DNA of 64,000 nt from Bacillus sp. FSL H8-0547 (GTDB lineage Bacteria > Bacillota > Bacilli > Bacillales > Bacillaceae): positions 3,162,001 to 3,226,000 of the forward strand of contig JBBODD010000001.1 of NCBI GenBank assembly GCA_038002745.1. Reading direction: 5' to 3'. Positions 33,892 through 43,782 of this stretch are shown here, one piece after another. The notes under the pieces are model-generated. The model ran no database searches. It had not been told where the DNA came from and worked only from the letters and a program-made list of their open reading frames with translations. Each line of letters begins with the position of its first letter. The first letter of the stretch is position 1. The translations under genes and the position numbers were made by a program.

Positions 33892-34214
33892 TCCTGATTC
33901 ATTTTCCAGCGGTTGAATTCCAGAAACTCTCTGAACTGATCCTTGGTAACACCTGAATCCATTGCCTCTTTGACCAGGTTTGCCCAATCATGATCAAGGT
34001 TAGCCTGTTTCGTGTTCTGCTCCTCAAGAATAAGTGTATTCATCGAGACCCCGAGAACAGTAGAGACCTTTTCAAGAAATTGAACAGAAGGATTTGACTG
34101 CAGGTTCCGTTCGATTGAGCTTAAATATGATTTGGCAACTCCGGCCCGATCGGCAAGCTCTGATAGTGACAGTCCCCGCTCTTTGCGGTATTTTCGTATG
34201 CGTTCACCAATCAT
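33885..34214 (-). CDS. sinR: Biofilm master regulator SinR
   Basis: 109 residues. The N-terminal XRE helix-turn-helix (IGERIRKYRKERGLSLSELADRAGVAKSYLSSIER, to about residue 65) is followed by a linker and a C-terminal SinI-interaction pair of helices (LDHDWANLVKEAMDSGVTKDQFREFL). SinR represses matrix genes by binding GTTCTYT boxes and is antagonised by SinI. Length matches B. subtilis SinR (111). sinI lies immediately upstream. Confidence 0.95.
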   Translation of the reverse strand: MIGERIRKYRKERGLSLSELADRAGVAKSYLSSIERNLQSNPSVQFLEKVSTVLGVSMNTLILEEQNTKQANLDHDWANLVKEAMDSGVTKDQFREFLEFNRWKMNQEK

Positions 34215-34234
34215 ATAATCACCTTCCCAGAGGT

Positions 34235-34263
34235 ATTATAGCATATAGCGAAGGGGTTGTTAT
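34235..34263 (-). promoter_or_regulatory. sinR promoter
   Basis: On the minus strand, -10 TATAAT (34240-34235) lies 17 bp from a weak -35 ATAACA (34263-34258). The 8-mer ATATAGCG (plus strand 34243-34250) sits between them, the same 8-mer as in the promoter region at 33112. Confidence 0.6.
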
Positions 34264-34311
34264 ATATATAGAACGAATTTACGAAAAAAAATTACGTCAT
34301 GCAGGAGATTG

Positions 34312-34443
34312 TCAACTTTTAACTGTTTGCGTTTTCAAAAACTCTCTGATTTCTTCTTTGCTGATTCCCATTTCCAAGGCTGACAGAATTAACTCTTTCC
34401 ATTCCTGATCCAGCATTTGAACATCCTGCATTAACACTTCCAT
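34312..34443 (-). CDS. sinI: SinR antagonist SinI
   Basis: 43 residues from an ATG preceded by GGAGGAG. Its two helices (LDQEWKELILSALEMGISKEEIREFL) mirror the SinR C-terminus, the basis of SinI-SinR heterodimers that lift repression. Length is slightly below B. subtilis SinI (57). Placed directly before sinR on the same strand. Confidence 0.93.
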   Translation of the reverse strand: MEVLMQDVQMLDQEWKELILSALEMGISKEEIREFLKTQTVKS

Positions 34444-34857
34444 TGTAACTCCTCCTAAAATACGCGATAGTATTTCAGGCAGTCCAGCCATCATAGCTCC
34501 GGAGAACCGTAGACCTGTGACTTTGCGTCCCGGCTTTTCAGCAGGTTTGCCTTTGTCTGATTATGTGCAATTCTGACACTGCATCAATAACAAAGTATTT
34601 CTTTTGTCACTTCTTGCTGTCTATCTAATTTACTACTATTATAAAATTACATTTTCACTGATTGTGCTGAAATATGTCGATAGAAAAAAATATTTTCATT
34701 TTTTTCAAAAAAATACTAATAATTAGAAGTATATTCCTTTTGTGTAGGTATTTTGGCTTGATTCACCTGTTTTCTTCGACAGCCATTCTTCGGCAAAAAT
34801 AAAAAGGCAAAAAATGATTTTCTGACACTAAAATCATTTTTTGCGTAAATTTTGACA
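34444..34857. promoter_or_regulatory. sinI upstream region with Spo0A-like boxes
   Basis: 414 bp without a gene. TTCGACA at 34775-34781 is an exact Spo0A box (TGTCGAA) on the minus strand; TGTCGAT at 34675-34681 is a 6/7 match. sinI of B. subtilis is activated by Spo0A~P, so these are plausible, though 7-mers are weak evidence. The yqhG terminator occupies 34806-34843. Confidence 0.45.
34806..34843 (-). terminator. Terminator of yqhG
   Basis: A perfect 15-bp A/T-rich stem (GCAAAAAATGATTTT with AAAATCATTTTTTGC, 8-nt loop) lies 15 bases after the yqhG stop. Confidence 0.75.
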
Positions 34858-35652
34858 TTAAGCGAGGGCAGTCCGGGATAAGTAGAATAAACCGCCGTTT
34901 GTAATCGAGACATGAATGTGAGGATCATACAGCTCTTTCAAGGCTTCTTTTTCAAGATGGTAAGATTCCGGCTTTACTTCAATATCTTCGTAAAAGTGGC
35001 TTAACAGCATCATGTCCGAATTCCAGCGCTGTCTTGCATCATCTGCCCAGGAGTGGTCGTCCTGTTCAAATTTAGCTTGTATATAATTCTGAATCCGAAC
35101 AAGGCCGCTTTGTACTTTGATCATTGGCGATGTTGTAAAACACAAATCAGGAATTCTCGGAGTAAGGGCCATGTTTTCCAGATGATCTTGAAAATCTTCT
35201 ATGATTGCTCCGCTGATCAGGTGAAGTCCGATTGAATAGAGATGATCTTTTTTCTTGTCGCTCTGATAGGATACCATGACATTCACACCGAGCCATGGAT
35301 GCAGGGACTGGGAGCTTCCTGTGTTTGGCGGGTTTTCATATAGGCGGATATGGCCTCCGAATTTTTGGGCAGTCCGGAAAATCTGGTGCAGTCTTGGTGC
35401 TCCGAAGTGCATGATTTCCCCTTTCAAATCAGCTGGGGCCCGTTTGGCATCTGTTATTAAAGTCAGCTGCATCGGATTTGGCACGCCGCCTGTTTTCTCA
35501 AGATATGTCCAGTAAAACGGCCTGTTCATCAATTCTTTATCCATGTCCACCGTCAGCTGGATCGTCATATAGCCAGGCTGTTTTTCTGTAATGTCGCATG
35601 AATTGGCCGTGAAAAAGGTTTCAAGGAACTCGCTGATCTGCTGCTGCTGCAT
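34858..35652 (-). CDS. yqhG: YqhG family protein
   Basis: 264 residues, soluble; begins MQQQQISEFLETFFTANSCD and ends SRTALA. No catalytic motif is visible. It lies three bases downstream of the SNF2 gene yqhH on the same strand, as in B. subtilis, and a GGAGGG site precedes the ATG. Conserved across Bacillales with unknown function; the fixed partner suggests a joint role. Confidence 0.87.
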   Translation of the reverse strand: MQQQQISEFLETFFTANSCDITEKQPGYMTIQLTVDMDKELMNRPFYWTYLEKTGGVPNPMQLTLITDAKRAPADLKGEIMHFGAPRLHQIFRTAQKFGGHIRLYENPPNTGSSQSLHPWLGVNVMVSYQSDKKKDHLYSIGLHLISGAIIEDFQDHLENMALTPRIPDLCFTTSPMIKVQSGLVRIQNYIQAKFEQDDHSWADDARQRWNSDMMLLSHFYEDIEVKPESYHLEKEALKELYDPHIHVSITNGGLFYLSRTALA

Positions 35653-35655
35653 CGT

Positions 35656-37332
35656 TTATCCCTCCATTCTCTGTTTTGTGTGTTCCTGTTCTGCAGAATG
35701 CAGGATGGATGTCAGGTTTTCCATCTTAATTTTCATTTCTCCATCGCTTTTTGATTTGAACAGGATGTCCTGCAGGTGATCTTCGAAATTGGATATCTCC
35801 AGTTTTGTCAGAATTTCATCAAGCTCGCCGATGACCTTTTCAAACAGGTTGATTTTTTCATAGAGAAGTTTCAGAATGTGCTCTTCAACGGTGTTTTTTG
35901 TAGCCATATTATAAATGTGGACATCTTTTTCCTGCCCGAGACGGTGAATCCGTCCAATCCGCTGTTCAAGCCGCATTGGATTCCAGGGAAGATCATAGTT
36001 GATGATGTGATTGCAGAACTGCAGGTTGATTCCTTCCCCGCCAGCCTCTGTCGCAATCAAGACTTGAACACGGTTTTTGAAAAGGTCTTTCATCCAGTCT
36101 TTTTTGCCTCTCTTGAATCCTCCCCTGAATGGAACAGATGAAATGCCGTGCTGCTGAAGGAACCATTGAAGATAAAACTGGGTGGCCCTGTATTCTGTGA
36201 AAATGATGACTTTGTCGTTGATTTGCTGAATCAGTTCAACGGTCCGCTGTGCTTTGGAATTTCCGTCAACTTCATTAATGCAGTTCATCAGTTCTTCAAT
36301 GGCAGAGTCTGGAAGAGGGGATGCTTCACCTTCAGGACGCTCCGCCATTTTTTTCAGCGTCATGTAGACTGCTTCCCTGCTTGAGCATGCCTCTCTTTGC
36401 AGCGTCATGATTGAAAACGTGCTGGCTGAAGAGGCGCCGAATGTTTTGAGACGTGAGATAGCCGTATACAGCTGGCGCTCACTTTCAGACAGTTCAATCG
36501 GAACGGTTTCAACATGCCGTTTAGGCCATTCAATGCCCGTATCTCCCCTGCGGTTTCGGATCATGACTTTGTTCACGAGTTCCTGAAGATGCTCATGGTG
36601 TTCCAAAGAGCGGTTCTTGGCAGAAAATACTTCTGAAAAGTAAGCTTCGTTGCCTAAATGACCGGGCTTCAGCAGAGAGACAAGATTAAAGATCTCTTCT
36701 ACGCGGTTTTGAATGGGCGTTGCAGTAAGAAGCAGGCAGTATTTCTTTTTCAGGCTCTGAACAAATTCATAGTTTTTTGTTTTGCTGTTTTTCAGTTTAT
36801 GAGCTTCATCGATGATGACCAGGTCGTACTGCTGGTTTAGAACAATTTCCCGGTGAGGGCTTCTTTTAGCCGTATCAATAGAAGAAACGACGACATCGCA
36901 GGCTTCCCATACGTAGCTTTTCTTTTGCTCAACGGCTGGAATATAGAACTTTTCATGAAGCTCTTTTGCCCACTGGGAGACAAGAGAGGCCGGAACAAGA
37001 ATGAGAATTTTCTTAGCCAGTCCCCGAATCATATATTCCTTGACGATAAGTCCTGCTTCAATCGTTTTTCCAAGGCCCACTTCATCTGCAAGAATAGCCT
37101 TTCCGTTCATGTTTTCCACCACTTGCCTCGCGACCTCCAATTGATGGGGAAGAGGAGTGAAGTCTGTCAGGTGATTTGGAGCCTGAAGCCCTTCAAAGGA
37201 TGGAACAATCAGGTGCTTTTGCACGGCGCATGCCAATTTGTAATTCTCCCAGCTGGCCCATGGGCCGTCATCATCAAGTTTTTTAAGAAAAGCATCTTGC
37301 CACGCGGAGTCAAATTTCAGTTTTACGTTCAT
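35656..37332 (-). CDS. yqhH: SNF2-family DEAD/DEAH-box helicase YqhH
   Basis: 558 residues. Helicase motifs in order: Q-region PHQLEVARQVV, Walker A ILADEVGLGKTIEAG (about residue 75), DEAH in VIIDEAHKLKN, LLLTATPIQN, ATEAGGEGINLQ and the motif VI segment RIGRIHRLGQ. ATP-dependent remodelling of DNA or protein-DNA complexes is expected. The ATG at 37332 follows AAAGGG; an in-frame ATG six codons upstream lacks a site. First gene of the yqhH-yqhG unit. Confidence 0.93.
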   Translation of the reverse strand: MNVKLKFDSAWQDAFLKKLDDDGPWASWENYKLACAVQKHLIVPSFEGLQAPNHLTDFTPLPHQLEVARQVVENMNGKAILADEVGLGKTIEAGLIVKEYMIRGLAKKILILVPASLVSQWAKELHEKFYIPAVEQKKSYVWEACDVVVSSIDTAKRSPHREIVLNQQYDLVIIDEAHKLKNSKTKNYEFVQSLKKKYCLLLTATPIQNRVEEIFNLVSLLKPGHLGNEAYFSEVFSAKNRSLEHHEHLQELVNKVMIRNRRGDTGIEWPKRHVETVPIELSESERQLYTAISRLKTFGASSASTFSIMTLQREACSSREAVYMTLKKMAERPEGEASPLPDSAIEELMNCINEVDGNSKAQRTVELIQQINDKVIIFTEYRATQFYLQWFLQQHGISSVPFRGGFKRGKKDWMKDLFKNRVQVLIATEAGGEGINLQFCNHIINYDLPWNPMRLEQRIGRIHRLGQEKDVHIYNMATKNTVEEHILKLLYEKINLFEKVIGELDEILTKLEISNFEDHLQDILFKSKSDGEMKIKMENLTSILHSAEQEHTKQRMEG

Positions 37333-37565
37333 GATTGACAGCCCTTTCAAAAAAGAATAGATCTATCTCTATTGTTCACGTTAAGTGGTAAAATAGCAGG
37401 TTATCACGATGGATTAGATGAAATGACAGTAAAACACGAACATTCCAATGTGTTTTAAACGAAACATTTGTGAAAAAAGTGATTGATGAATAAAGACCTT
37501 AATGGTAGGATGTTAATAAGTAAGAAAGTTGCTAACTTACTCAGTTTTCAGTCAGCGGGCTTCTT

Positions 37566-37596
37566 ATGTCAAAAATGTCATAATGTCTAAAATGTC
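37566..37596 (+). repeat. Four ATGTC direct repeats upstream of the gcv riboswitch
   Basis: ATGTC occurs at 37566, 37575, 37583 and 37592 (spacing 9, 8, 9), each followed by A/T-rich bases, about 35-65 bp before the riboswitch. Possibly an operator or part of the promoter region; no known motif recognised. Confidence 0.6.
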
Positions 37597-37635
37597 TACT
37601 TATCAGTATCACCAATTAATGAAAAAATATGAGCG

Positions 37636-37858
37636 GATGAGAGCAAGGGGAGAGACTGCAGCATACGCATGCAGCGCCGAAGGAGCAAACTGATGTGAAT
37701 CTCTCAGGCAAAAGAACTCTTGCTTGACGCAACTCTGGAGAGAGTTTGTGAAAGCGGCAGACCACCAAAGGGGAAAGCTCGGCCATTTTATTGGCCGGGT
37801 AAACTTTCAGGTGCAGGGACAGAGACTTCCATTAAAGGGAGTTCTCTGTCCTTTTTTT
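37636..37858 (+). promoter_or_regulatory. Tandem glycine riboswitch with terminator
   Basis: Two glycine aptamers in series. The first (about 37640-37727) has GGGGAGAGACTG, GCGCCGAAGGAGCAAACTG and CTCTCAGGCAAAAGAACTC. The second (about 37728-37827) has CTCTGGAGAGAG, CCACCAAAGGGGAAAGC and TTTCAGGTGCAGGGACAGAG. A terminator follows (GGACAGAGA/TCTCTGTCC, 37817-37858, with seven T). In B. subtilis, glycine binding prevents termination and switches on gcvT-gcvPA-gcvPB; the same layout is present here. Confidence 0.96.
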
Positions 37859-37894
37859 GATGAAAAAAAGAGGATCATACCGGGAGGCGATGAG

Positions 37895-38998
37895 ATGGCG
37901 GATTTAAAGCGGACACCGCTTTTTGACTTATACAAAGAGCAGGGTGCAAAAACGATTGATTTCGGCGGCTGGGACTTGCCAGTGCAGTTTTCTTCTATTA
38001 AAGAAGAACATGAAGCTGTTCGCGAAAGAGCAGGCTTGTTCGATGTATCCCACATGGGGGAAATTGAAGTAACAGGCACAGGCAGCCTTGCGTTTCTTCA
38101 AAAAACAATGACAAACGATGTTGCTCTTTTGAAAGACGGAGGAGCACAGTATACCGCTATGTGCTATGAAGACGGCGGAACGGTGGATGACTTATTAATC
38201 TATAAAAAATCAGATGCGCATTATCTACTTGTAGTGAATGCATCCAACATTGAAAAGGATTTTGAGTGGCTGAATTCCCAGCTGTTCGGGGACACGGAAC
38301 TGCAGAATGTATCGTCAGATGTTGCCCAGCTCGCTATCCAGGGACCGCTTGCTGAGTCAATCCTTCAAAAACTCACGGATACAAATTTAAGTGAAATCAG
38401 GTTTTTTAAATTCAAAGATAACGTAAAAATTGCAGGAGCTGATGCTCTTGTGTCAAGAACAGGCTATACAGGTGAAGATGGTTTTGAGATTTACTGCGCC
38501 GCGTCTGAAGCACCTAAGCTTTGGAAGGCGATTTTGGAAGCCGGAAAAGAAGATGGTCTTCTGCCATGCGGACTCGGCGCCCGTGACACGCTTCGCTTTG
38601 AAGCGAACCTGCCGCTTTACGGCCAGGAACTTTCCAAAGACATTACACCGATAGAAGCAGGCATCGGGTTTGCGGTGAAACCGAACAAGGAAAGTGATTT
38701 CAACGGCAAAGCAGTATTAAAGGAACAAAAGGAAAACGGACCGGACCGAAAGCTTGCCGGAATTGAAATGATCGATAAAGGCATACCGCGATACGGCTAT
38801 GAGGTGTTCGCAGGAGAAGAACAGATCGGGGAAATTACAACCGGCACACAGTCTCCTACACTTAAAAAGAATATCGGGTGGGCACTGCTTAAGAAAGAAT
38901 TTGCTGAGCCCGGCACTGAAGTGTTTGTTCAAGTACGAAAGAAACGCTTAAAAGCAGTTGTCGTGCAGACGCCTTTTTATAAACGACCAAAAAAATAA
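37895..38998 (+). CDS. gcvT: Aminomethyltransferase (glycine cleavage T protein)
   Basis: 367 residues. [32 protein letters not shown] start, [13 protein letters not shown], and [14 protein letters not shown] (folate and substrate binding). It transfers the one-carbon unit from aminomethyl-lipoyl GcvH to tetrahydrofolate. The ATG at 37895 follows GGGAGG; an upstream in-frame start would run through the riboswitch and is rejected. Confidence 0.97.
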   Translation: MADLKRTPLFDLYKEQGAKTIDFGGWDLPVQFSSIKEEHEAVRERAGLFDVSHMGEIEVTGTGSLAFLQKTMTNDVALLKDGGAQYTAMCYEDGGTVDDLLIYKKSDAHYLLVVNASNIEKDFEWLNSQLFGDTELQNVSSDVAQLAIQGPLAESILQKLTDTNLSEIRFFKFKDNVKIAGADALVSRTGYTGEDGFEIYCAASEAPKLWKAILEAGKEDGLLPCGLGARDTLRFEANLPLYGQELSKDITPIEAGIGFAVKPNKESDFNGKAVLKEQKENGPDRKLAGIEMIDKGIPRYGYEVFAGEEQIGEITTGTQSPTLKKNIGWALLKKEFAEPGTEVFVQVRKKRLKAVVVQTPFYKRPKK

Positions 38999-39023
38999 AC
39001 CGGGTTGAAAGGGGAATACATCC

Positions 39024-40370
39024 ATGAAACATCGTTACTTGCCGATGACAGAGCAAGATCAGCAGGAGATGCTTCAAGCTGTCGGAGTAGCATCGATTGA
39101 TGAGCTTTTTCAAGACATTCCTGAAAGCGTGCGATTTAAGGGCGAATACAGCATCAAGAAAGCGAAATCCGAAACAGAGCTAATGAAAGAGATGAGCGCG
39201 CTTGCTGCTAAAAATAAAGATTTAAGAAGCAACGCATCTTTCCTTGGAGCTGGTGTTTATGACCACTACATGCCGATCATTGTGGATCATGTGATTTCAA
39301 GATCAGAATTTTATACGGCCTACACGCCATATCAGCCTGAGATCTCACAGGGCGAGCTGCAGGCTATCTTCGAATTTCAGACGATGATCGCAGAGCTTAC
39401 CGGCATGGATGCAGCCAACTCTTCTATGTACGATGGCGGAACGTCACTTGCTGAAGCGGCTATGCTTGCCTGCGGACAGACGAAAAAGAAGAAGGTCATT
39501 GTGTCAGGAGCCGTTCATCCTGAAAGCAGAGATGTGCTGAAAACGTATGCTAAAGGACAGTACATTGAGGTTGTAGAAGTGCCTGTCAAAAACGGCGTGA
39601 CGGACCTTGATGCTTTGAAAGCAGAAATGTCTGATGATGTGGCGGCAGTTGTTGTTCAGTATCCTAACTTTTTCGGCCAGATTGAACCTCTTAAGGACAT
39701 TGAGCCGATTGCCCATACAGGCAAAAGCATGTTTATCGTCTCTTCCAACCCGCTTGCACTTGGAGCATTGACACCACCGGGTGCATTCGGTGCCGACATT
39801 GTTGCTGGAGACGCCCAGCCGTTCGGGATTCCAACGGCATTTGGAGGCCCGCACTGCGGCTATTTTGCTGTCACGCAGAAACTGATCCGCAAAGTGCCCG
39901 GCCGTCTTGTCGGACAGACAAAGGACGACCAGGGACGCAGAGGCTTTGTTCTGACGCTTCAGGCGCGCGAGCAGCATATCAGACGTGATAAAGCGACATC
40001 AAACATTTGCTCAAATCAGGCTTTGAATGCACTTGCAGCATCTGTTGCCATGACAGCGCTCGGAAGAAAAGGAGTCAAAGAAATGGCTCTTCAGAATATC
40101 CAAAAAGCAAACTATGCCAAAAAAGCATTAAAGGAAAAAGGATTCGACGTGCCGTTTGACGGACCGATCTTTAATGAGTTTGCCGTTAAATTAACTAAGC
40201 CCGTGAAAGAAGTGAATGCCCGCCTGATTGAAAAGGGCATCATCGGAGGCTTCGATCTTGGACGCGTGTATCCGGAACTTGAAAATCACATGCTTATTGC
40301 TGTAACTGAACTTCGCACCAAAGAAGAAATTGATCAACTTGTTTTGGAATTGGGGGATGGACATGAATAA
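39024..40370 (+). CDS. gcvPA: Glycine dehydrogenase (decarboxylating) subunit 1
   Basis: 448 residues, N-terminal half of the split P protein: [17 protein letters not shown] start, [27 protein letters not shown], and [16 protein letters not shown]. With GcvPB it decarboxylates glycine using PLP and loads lipoyl-GcvH. It overlaps the start of gcvPB by eight bases. Confidence 0.97.
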   Translation: MKHRYLPMTEQDQQEMLQAVGVASIDELFQDIPESVRFKGEYSIKKAKSETELMKEMSALAAKNKDLRSNASFLGAGVYDHYMPIIVDHVISRSEFYTAYTPYQPEISQGELQAIFEFQTMIAELTGMDAANSSMYDGGTSLAEAAMLACGQTKKKKVIVSGAVHPESRDVLKTYAKGQYIEVVEVPVKNGVTDLDALKAEMSDDVAAVVVQYPNFFGQIEPLKDIEPIAHTGKSMFIVSSNPLALGALTPPGAFGADIVAGDAQPFGIPTAFGGPHCGYFAVTQKLIRKVPGRLVGQTKDDQGRRGFVLTLQAREQHIRRDKATSNICSNQALNALAASVAMTALGRKGVKEMALQNIQKANYAKKALKEKGFDVPFDGPIFNEFAVKLTKPVKEVNARLIEKGIIGGFDLGRVYPELENHMLIAVTELRTKEEIDQLVLELGDGHE

Positions 40371-41823
40371 CGAGAATCAGCCATTGATTTTTGAACTGAC
40401 TAAGCCTGGCAGAACAGGCTACAGCCTGCCTGAAATGGATATTCCAGAACGATCAGCAGATGAACTCATTCCCGCTGACTATCTCCGCACAGAGGAAGCT
40501 GAACTGCCGGAGGTATCAGAGCTTGATATCATGAGGCACTATACAGCTCTTTCAAAGCGCAATCATGGAGTGGACTCAGGCTTTTATCCGCTTGGTTCAT
40601 GCACGATGAAGTATAACCCGAAGATAAATGAAAATGTTGCCCGCATGGCAGGGCTTGCCCATATTCATCCGCTTCAGGATGAAAGCACCGTACAGGGAGC
40701 CCTTGAGCTGATGTATGACCTGCAGGAGCATCTTGTAGAAATTACAGGAATGGATGAAGTCACGCTTCAGCCGGCAGCAGGTGCTCACGGAGAGTGGACC
40801 GGACTTATGATGATCCGTGCCTATCACGAAGCAAACGGCGACACCGGACGCACAAAGGTCATCGTACCTGATTCTGCCCACGGAACCAATCCTGCATCTG
40901 CCACAGTGGCGGGTTTTGAAACGATTACTGTAAAATCAAACGAACACGGACTCGTCGATCTTGAAGATCTGAAGCGTGTGGTAGGAGATGATACCGCTGC
41001 GCTGATGCTGACAAATCCGAATACGCTGGGTCTTTTCGAGGAAAATATTCTGGACATGGCAAAGATCGTGCATGATGCAGGCGGCAAGCTGTACTATGAC
41101 GGAGCCAACCTGAACGCCGTACTAAGCAAGGCCCGTCCCGGAGATATGGGATTTGACGTCGTTCACTTAAATCTCCATAAAACCTTCACCGGGCCGCATG
41201 GCGGGGGAGGACCGGGTTCAGGTCCTGTCGGTGTAAAAGCAGATCTTATTCCGTACCTTCCGAAGCCTGTTTTAGTGAAACGTGATGACAAATATGCATT
41301 TGACTATGACAGACCGCAGTCCATCGGAAGAGTCAAGCCGTTTTACGGCAACTTCGGAATCAATGTGCGTGCATATACGTATATCCGCACAATGGGTCCG
41401 GACGGATTAAAAGCTGTGACAGAGTATGCTGTTTTAAACGCAAACTACATGATGAGAAGACTTTCAGAAGCATATGATCTGCCGTTTGACAGACACTGCA
41501 AGCATGAATTTGTTTTATCAGGAAAACGTCAGAAAAAACTTGGCGTGCGCACGCTTGATATCGCGAAGCGCCTTCTGGATTTCGGCTACCACCCGCCGAC
41601 GATCTACTTCCCGCTCAATGTTGAGGAGTGCATCATGATTGAACCGACGGAAACCGAGTCAAAAGAAACACTTGATTCATTTATTGATGCCATGCTTCAA
41701 ATTGCGAAGGAAGCAGAGGAAAACCCTGAAATGGTTCAGGAAGCTCCTCATACAACCGTTGTTGGACGTCTTGATGAGACAACGGCAGCACGCAAGCCGA
41801 TTCTCCGTTATCAGAAGCAATAA
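40363..41823 (+). CDS. gcvPB: Glycine dehydrogenase (decarboxylating) subunit 2
   Basis: 486 residues, C-terminal half of the P protein carrying the PLP lysine in [18 protein letters not shown]. Other landmarks: [16 protein letters not shown] and [12 protein letters not shown]. The ATG at 40363 is six bases after GGGGG; an ATG two codons earlier is possible. Ends the riboswitch-controlled operon with a strong terminator. Confidence 0.97.
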   Translation: MNNENQPLIFELTKPGRTGYSLPEMDIPERSADELIPADYLRTEEAELPEVSELDIMRHYTALSKRNHGVDSGFYPLGSCTMKYNPKINENVARMAGLAHIHPLQDESTVQGALELMYDLQEHLVEITGMDEVTLQPAAGAHGEWTGLMMIRAYHEANGDTGRTKVIVPDSAHGTNPASATVAGFETITVKSNEHGLVDLEDLKRVVGDDTAALMLTNPNTLGLFEENILDMAKIVHDAGGKLYYDGANLNAVLSKARPGDMGFDVVHLNLHKTFTGPHGGGGPGSGPVGVKADLIPYLPKPVLVKRDDKYAFDYDRPQSIGRVKPFYGNFGINVRAYTYIRTMGPDGLKAVTEYAVLNANYMMRRLSEAYDLPFDRHCKHEFVLSGKRQKKLGVRTLDIAKRLLDFGYHPPTIYFPLNVEECIMIEPTETESKETLDSFIDAMLQIAKEAEENPEMVQEAPHTTVVGRLDETTAARKPILRYQKQ

Positions 41824-41824
41824 G

Positions 41825-41856
41825 AAAAAGGATTCGCCAAGTGGCGAATCCTTTTT
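41825..41856 (+). terminator. Terminator after gcvPB
   Basis: The stem AAAAAGGATTCGCCA/TGGCGAATCCTTTTT has almost no loop and ends in a T-run. Confidence 0.9.
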
Positions 41857-41910
41857 GGTTATTTACAGAATGTTAAATTGTTCAGTGATGTGGACAACCT
41901 GATAAAGTCA

Positions 41911-42033
41911 TCTGCGTCCAGCTCCAGCGCCTAAATCCTCTGTCAGAACAAATCCGTCAAAAAAGTCAAACCCGGACTTTTCTGCCGGATTCTTATCTGC
42001 CTATCGGATCTGATCACAGCGCTTCCGCTTTTG
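41911..42033 (+). repeat. Palindromic repeat, single copy F
   Basis: One 123-bp unit between convergent gcvPB and yqhL. The frame is the same as in the clusters, but the outer arms are a third subtype (ATCC near 41935 with GGATC at 42006). It ends just before the yqhL stop codon at 42037. Confidence 0.8.
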
Positions 42034-42036
42034 TTA

Positions 42037-42420
42037 TTATTTTTTCGTTTTAATTCTTCCGCTCCAGCCTTTAAAGCCGCCTTTTAATGTGTAAAGGTCC
42101 GAATAGCCTTTTTTCTTAAGCATCTGAGCTGTGCGTCCGCTTCTTACTGTGTTTTGGCAATACAGATAAACAGGCTGGTCTTTGCGGATTTCTTTATGGC
42201 GCTGTCTCATTTGTGACATTGGGATGTTTCTTGCGCCAAGAATATGGCCGCCTTCAAATTCGTTCGGCTCGCGTACATCGATAAGCTGAGCCTTTCTGTA
42301 TCCTGCACGGAATTCCTCTTCCGTTAATGTTTTCATGATTTTACGCTGGTAAAAATAAGAGAAGATAGTGTAGGCTGCAATTGCGCCGACTAAAATTAAT
42401 AAGAAAACCCATGTTGTCAA
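42037..42420 (-). CDS. yqhL: Membrane-anchored rhodanese YqhL
   Basis: 127 residues. An N-terminal membrane helix (residues 3-22) is followed by a single rhodanese domain with the active-site Cys C88 in YCQNTVRSGR and the acidic motif LIDVREPNEFEGGHI. Rhodaneses carry persulfide sulfur. TTG start; GGGTCAG lies upstream. In the B. subtilis order it sits between gcvPB and lipM, as here. Confidence 0.92.
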   Translation of the reverse strand: MTTWVFLLILVGAIAAYTIFSYFYQRKIMKTLTEEEFRAGYRKAQLIDVREPNEFEGGHILGARNIPMSQMRQRHKEIRKDQPVYLYCQNTVRSGRTAQMLKKKGYSDLYTLKGGFKGWSGRIKTKK

Positions 42421-42627
42421 GCTGACCCGACTCCTTTTTTATACCCTTTATGCGGGCTGGTTCATGTAAACCTCTGTTTATTGGACAAATATAATTATAT
42501 AAGAGCAGGGTCAAATTGTCATCCATGAATCAGAGTTATTTATTTTCATCCGGTAATTCTTTTTGATAGACTATGATAGCGGAATGAATTTAACAAACAG
42601 CCTAAGCATGAAAAATGGGGTATGAAC

Positions 42628-43464
42628 ATGGAGAAAGAAATTTGGAGATTTATTGATTCGGGCAATTGCTCTCCTGCTTACAATATGGCGCTAGATGAGG
42701 TGCTGCTTGAGTGGAACAGCGAAGGGAACTTTCCGCCTGTAATCCGTTTTTACGGATGGAACCCTGCGACACTCTCTGTAGGTTATTTTCAGAAAGCGGA
42801 AAAAGAAATTGATCTTGAAGCTGTTAAACGGAACGGACTCGGCTTTGTGCGCAGGCCAACCGGCGGCAGGGGTGTCCTGCATGATCAAGAACTTACATAC
42901 AGTGTCATTGTTTCAGAAGACCATCCTGAGATGCCGAAGACCGTTACAGAAGCATACCGTGTGATCTCAGAAGGAATTCTTCAGGGATTTAGAGAGCTTG
43001 GCCTAGATGCATATTTTGCTGTGCCAAGAACGGAGGAAGAGAAGCAGGGGCTTAAAAATCCGCGTTCAGCGGTTTGCTTTGATGCCCCATCCTGGTATGA
43101 GCTTGTCGTTGAAGGAAGGAAAGTGGCAGGCAGTGCCCAGACACGTCAAAAAGGCGTGATTCTCCAGCACGGCTCGATTCTGCTTGATCTTGATGAAGAT
43201 CTTTTGTTCAGCCTGTTTAAGTACCCAAGTGACAGGGTAAAAGAACGAATGCAGAAGAACTTTAAAAATAAAGCAGTTGCAGTGAATGCTCTCAGAGAAA
43301 CAAAAGTAACAATTGAAGAGGCAAAAGAGGCGTTTATAAGAGGGTTTGAAAAAGGGCTGAACATTAAGCTCGAACCGTATAAACTGACTGAAAAAGAACA
43401 GGCTGCAGCCATGAAACTGGCAGCTGAAAAATATGAATCGGATGAGTGGAATTATAAACGATAA
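42628..43464 (+). CDS. lipM: Octanoyl-[GcvH]:protein N-octanoyltransferase LipM
   Basis: 278 residues, biotin/lipoate-ligase fold. [19 protein letters not shown] is the lipoyl-binding motif and C150 in [19 protein letters not shown] is the acyl-thioester Cys. It moves octanoate from ACP to GcvH, the first step of lipoate synthesis. The neighbouring gcv operon encodes the partner enzymes of GcvH. The ATG at 42628 is seven bases after GGGG; an ATG two codons earlier is possible. Confidence 0.94.
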   Translation: MEKEIWRFIDSGNCSPAYNMALDEVLLEWNSEGNFPPVIRFYGWNPATLSVGYFQKAEKEIDLEAVKRNGLGFVRRPTGGRGVLHDQELTYSVIVSEDHPEMPKTVTEAYRVISEGILQGFRELGLDAYFAVPRTEEEKQGLKNPRSAVCFDAPSWYELVVEGRKVAGSAQTRQKGVILQHGSILLDLDEDLLFSLFKYPSDRVKERMQKNFKNKAVAVNALRETKVTIEEAKEAFIRGFEKGLNIKLEPYKLTEKEQAAAMKLAAEKYESDEWNYKR

Positions 43465-43500
43465 GCGGCTGAAATAAGTCGCTTTCGTTTATTTTTATTT
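43464..43500 (+). terminator. Terminator after lipM
   Basis: The stem AGCGGCT/AGTCGCT (one G-T pair) is followed by T-rich sequence. Confidence 0.7.
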
Positions 43501-43678
43501 TTCTATTTATTTCTATGTGTTCCTTATTTTTCTAGGTTTCTGCTCTCTTTTAAATTTGCAACCGACAAATTACTTCAAAAAAAGTGATTTACAATCTCCT
43601 ATCTTCTTTATTCTCTTTTTTTCACACTCAATTATGAAGTTTTCAATTTGACAAAATTACAACAGACTGACTTTTTAT

Positions 43679-43724
43679 CCATATATAGTATTGTCGAACA
43701 AAAAAGAAACACTATATATTGATA
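43679..43724 (+). promoter_or_regulatory. Candidate NrdR box pair and nrdJ promoter
   Basis: Two NrdR-like boxes: CCATATATAGTATTGT (43679-43694) and ACACTATATATTGATA (43709-43724), 30 bp apart. TTGTCG (43691-43696) and TATATT (43715-43720), 18 bp apart, could be -35 and -10, overlapped by the second box. This matches NrdR repression of ribonucleotide reductase genes. No cobalamin riboswitch is seen in the 318-bp gap. Confidence 0.6.
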
Positions 43725-43782
43725 AACGGATGGCTGTGTGATAAATTAAATCAAGTACAAAGATAATAGGGGAGTTGTTTGA

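Noticed and set aside
37724-37894. N-terminal extension of gcvT
   Set aside because: The extension runs through the second glycine aptamer and terminator; a good binding site precedes the ATG at 37895.
43465-43782. Cobalamin riboswitch upstream of nrdJ
   Set aside because: No B12-box or aptamer fold is visible; the region is AT-rich with NrdR-like boxes instead.
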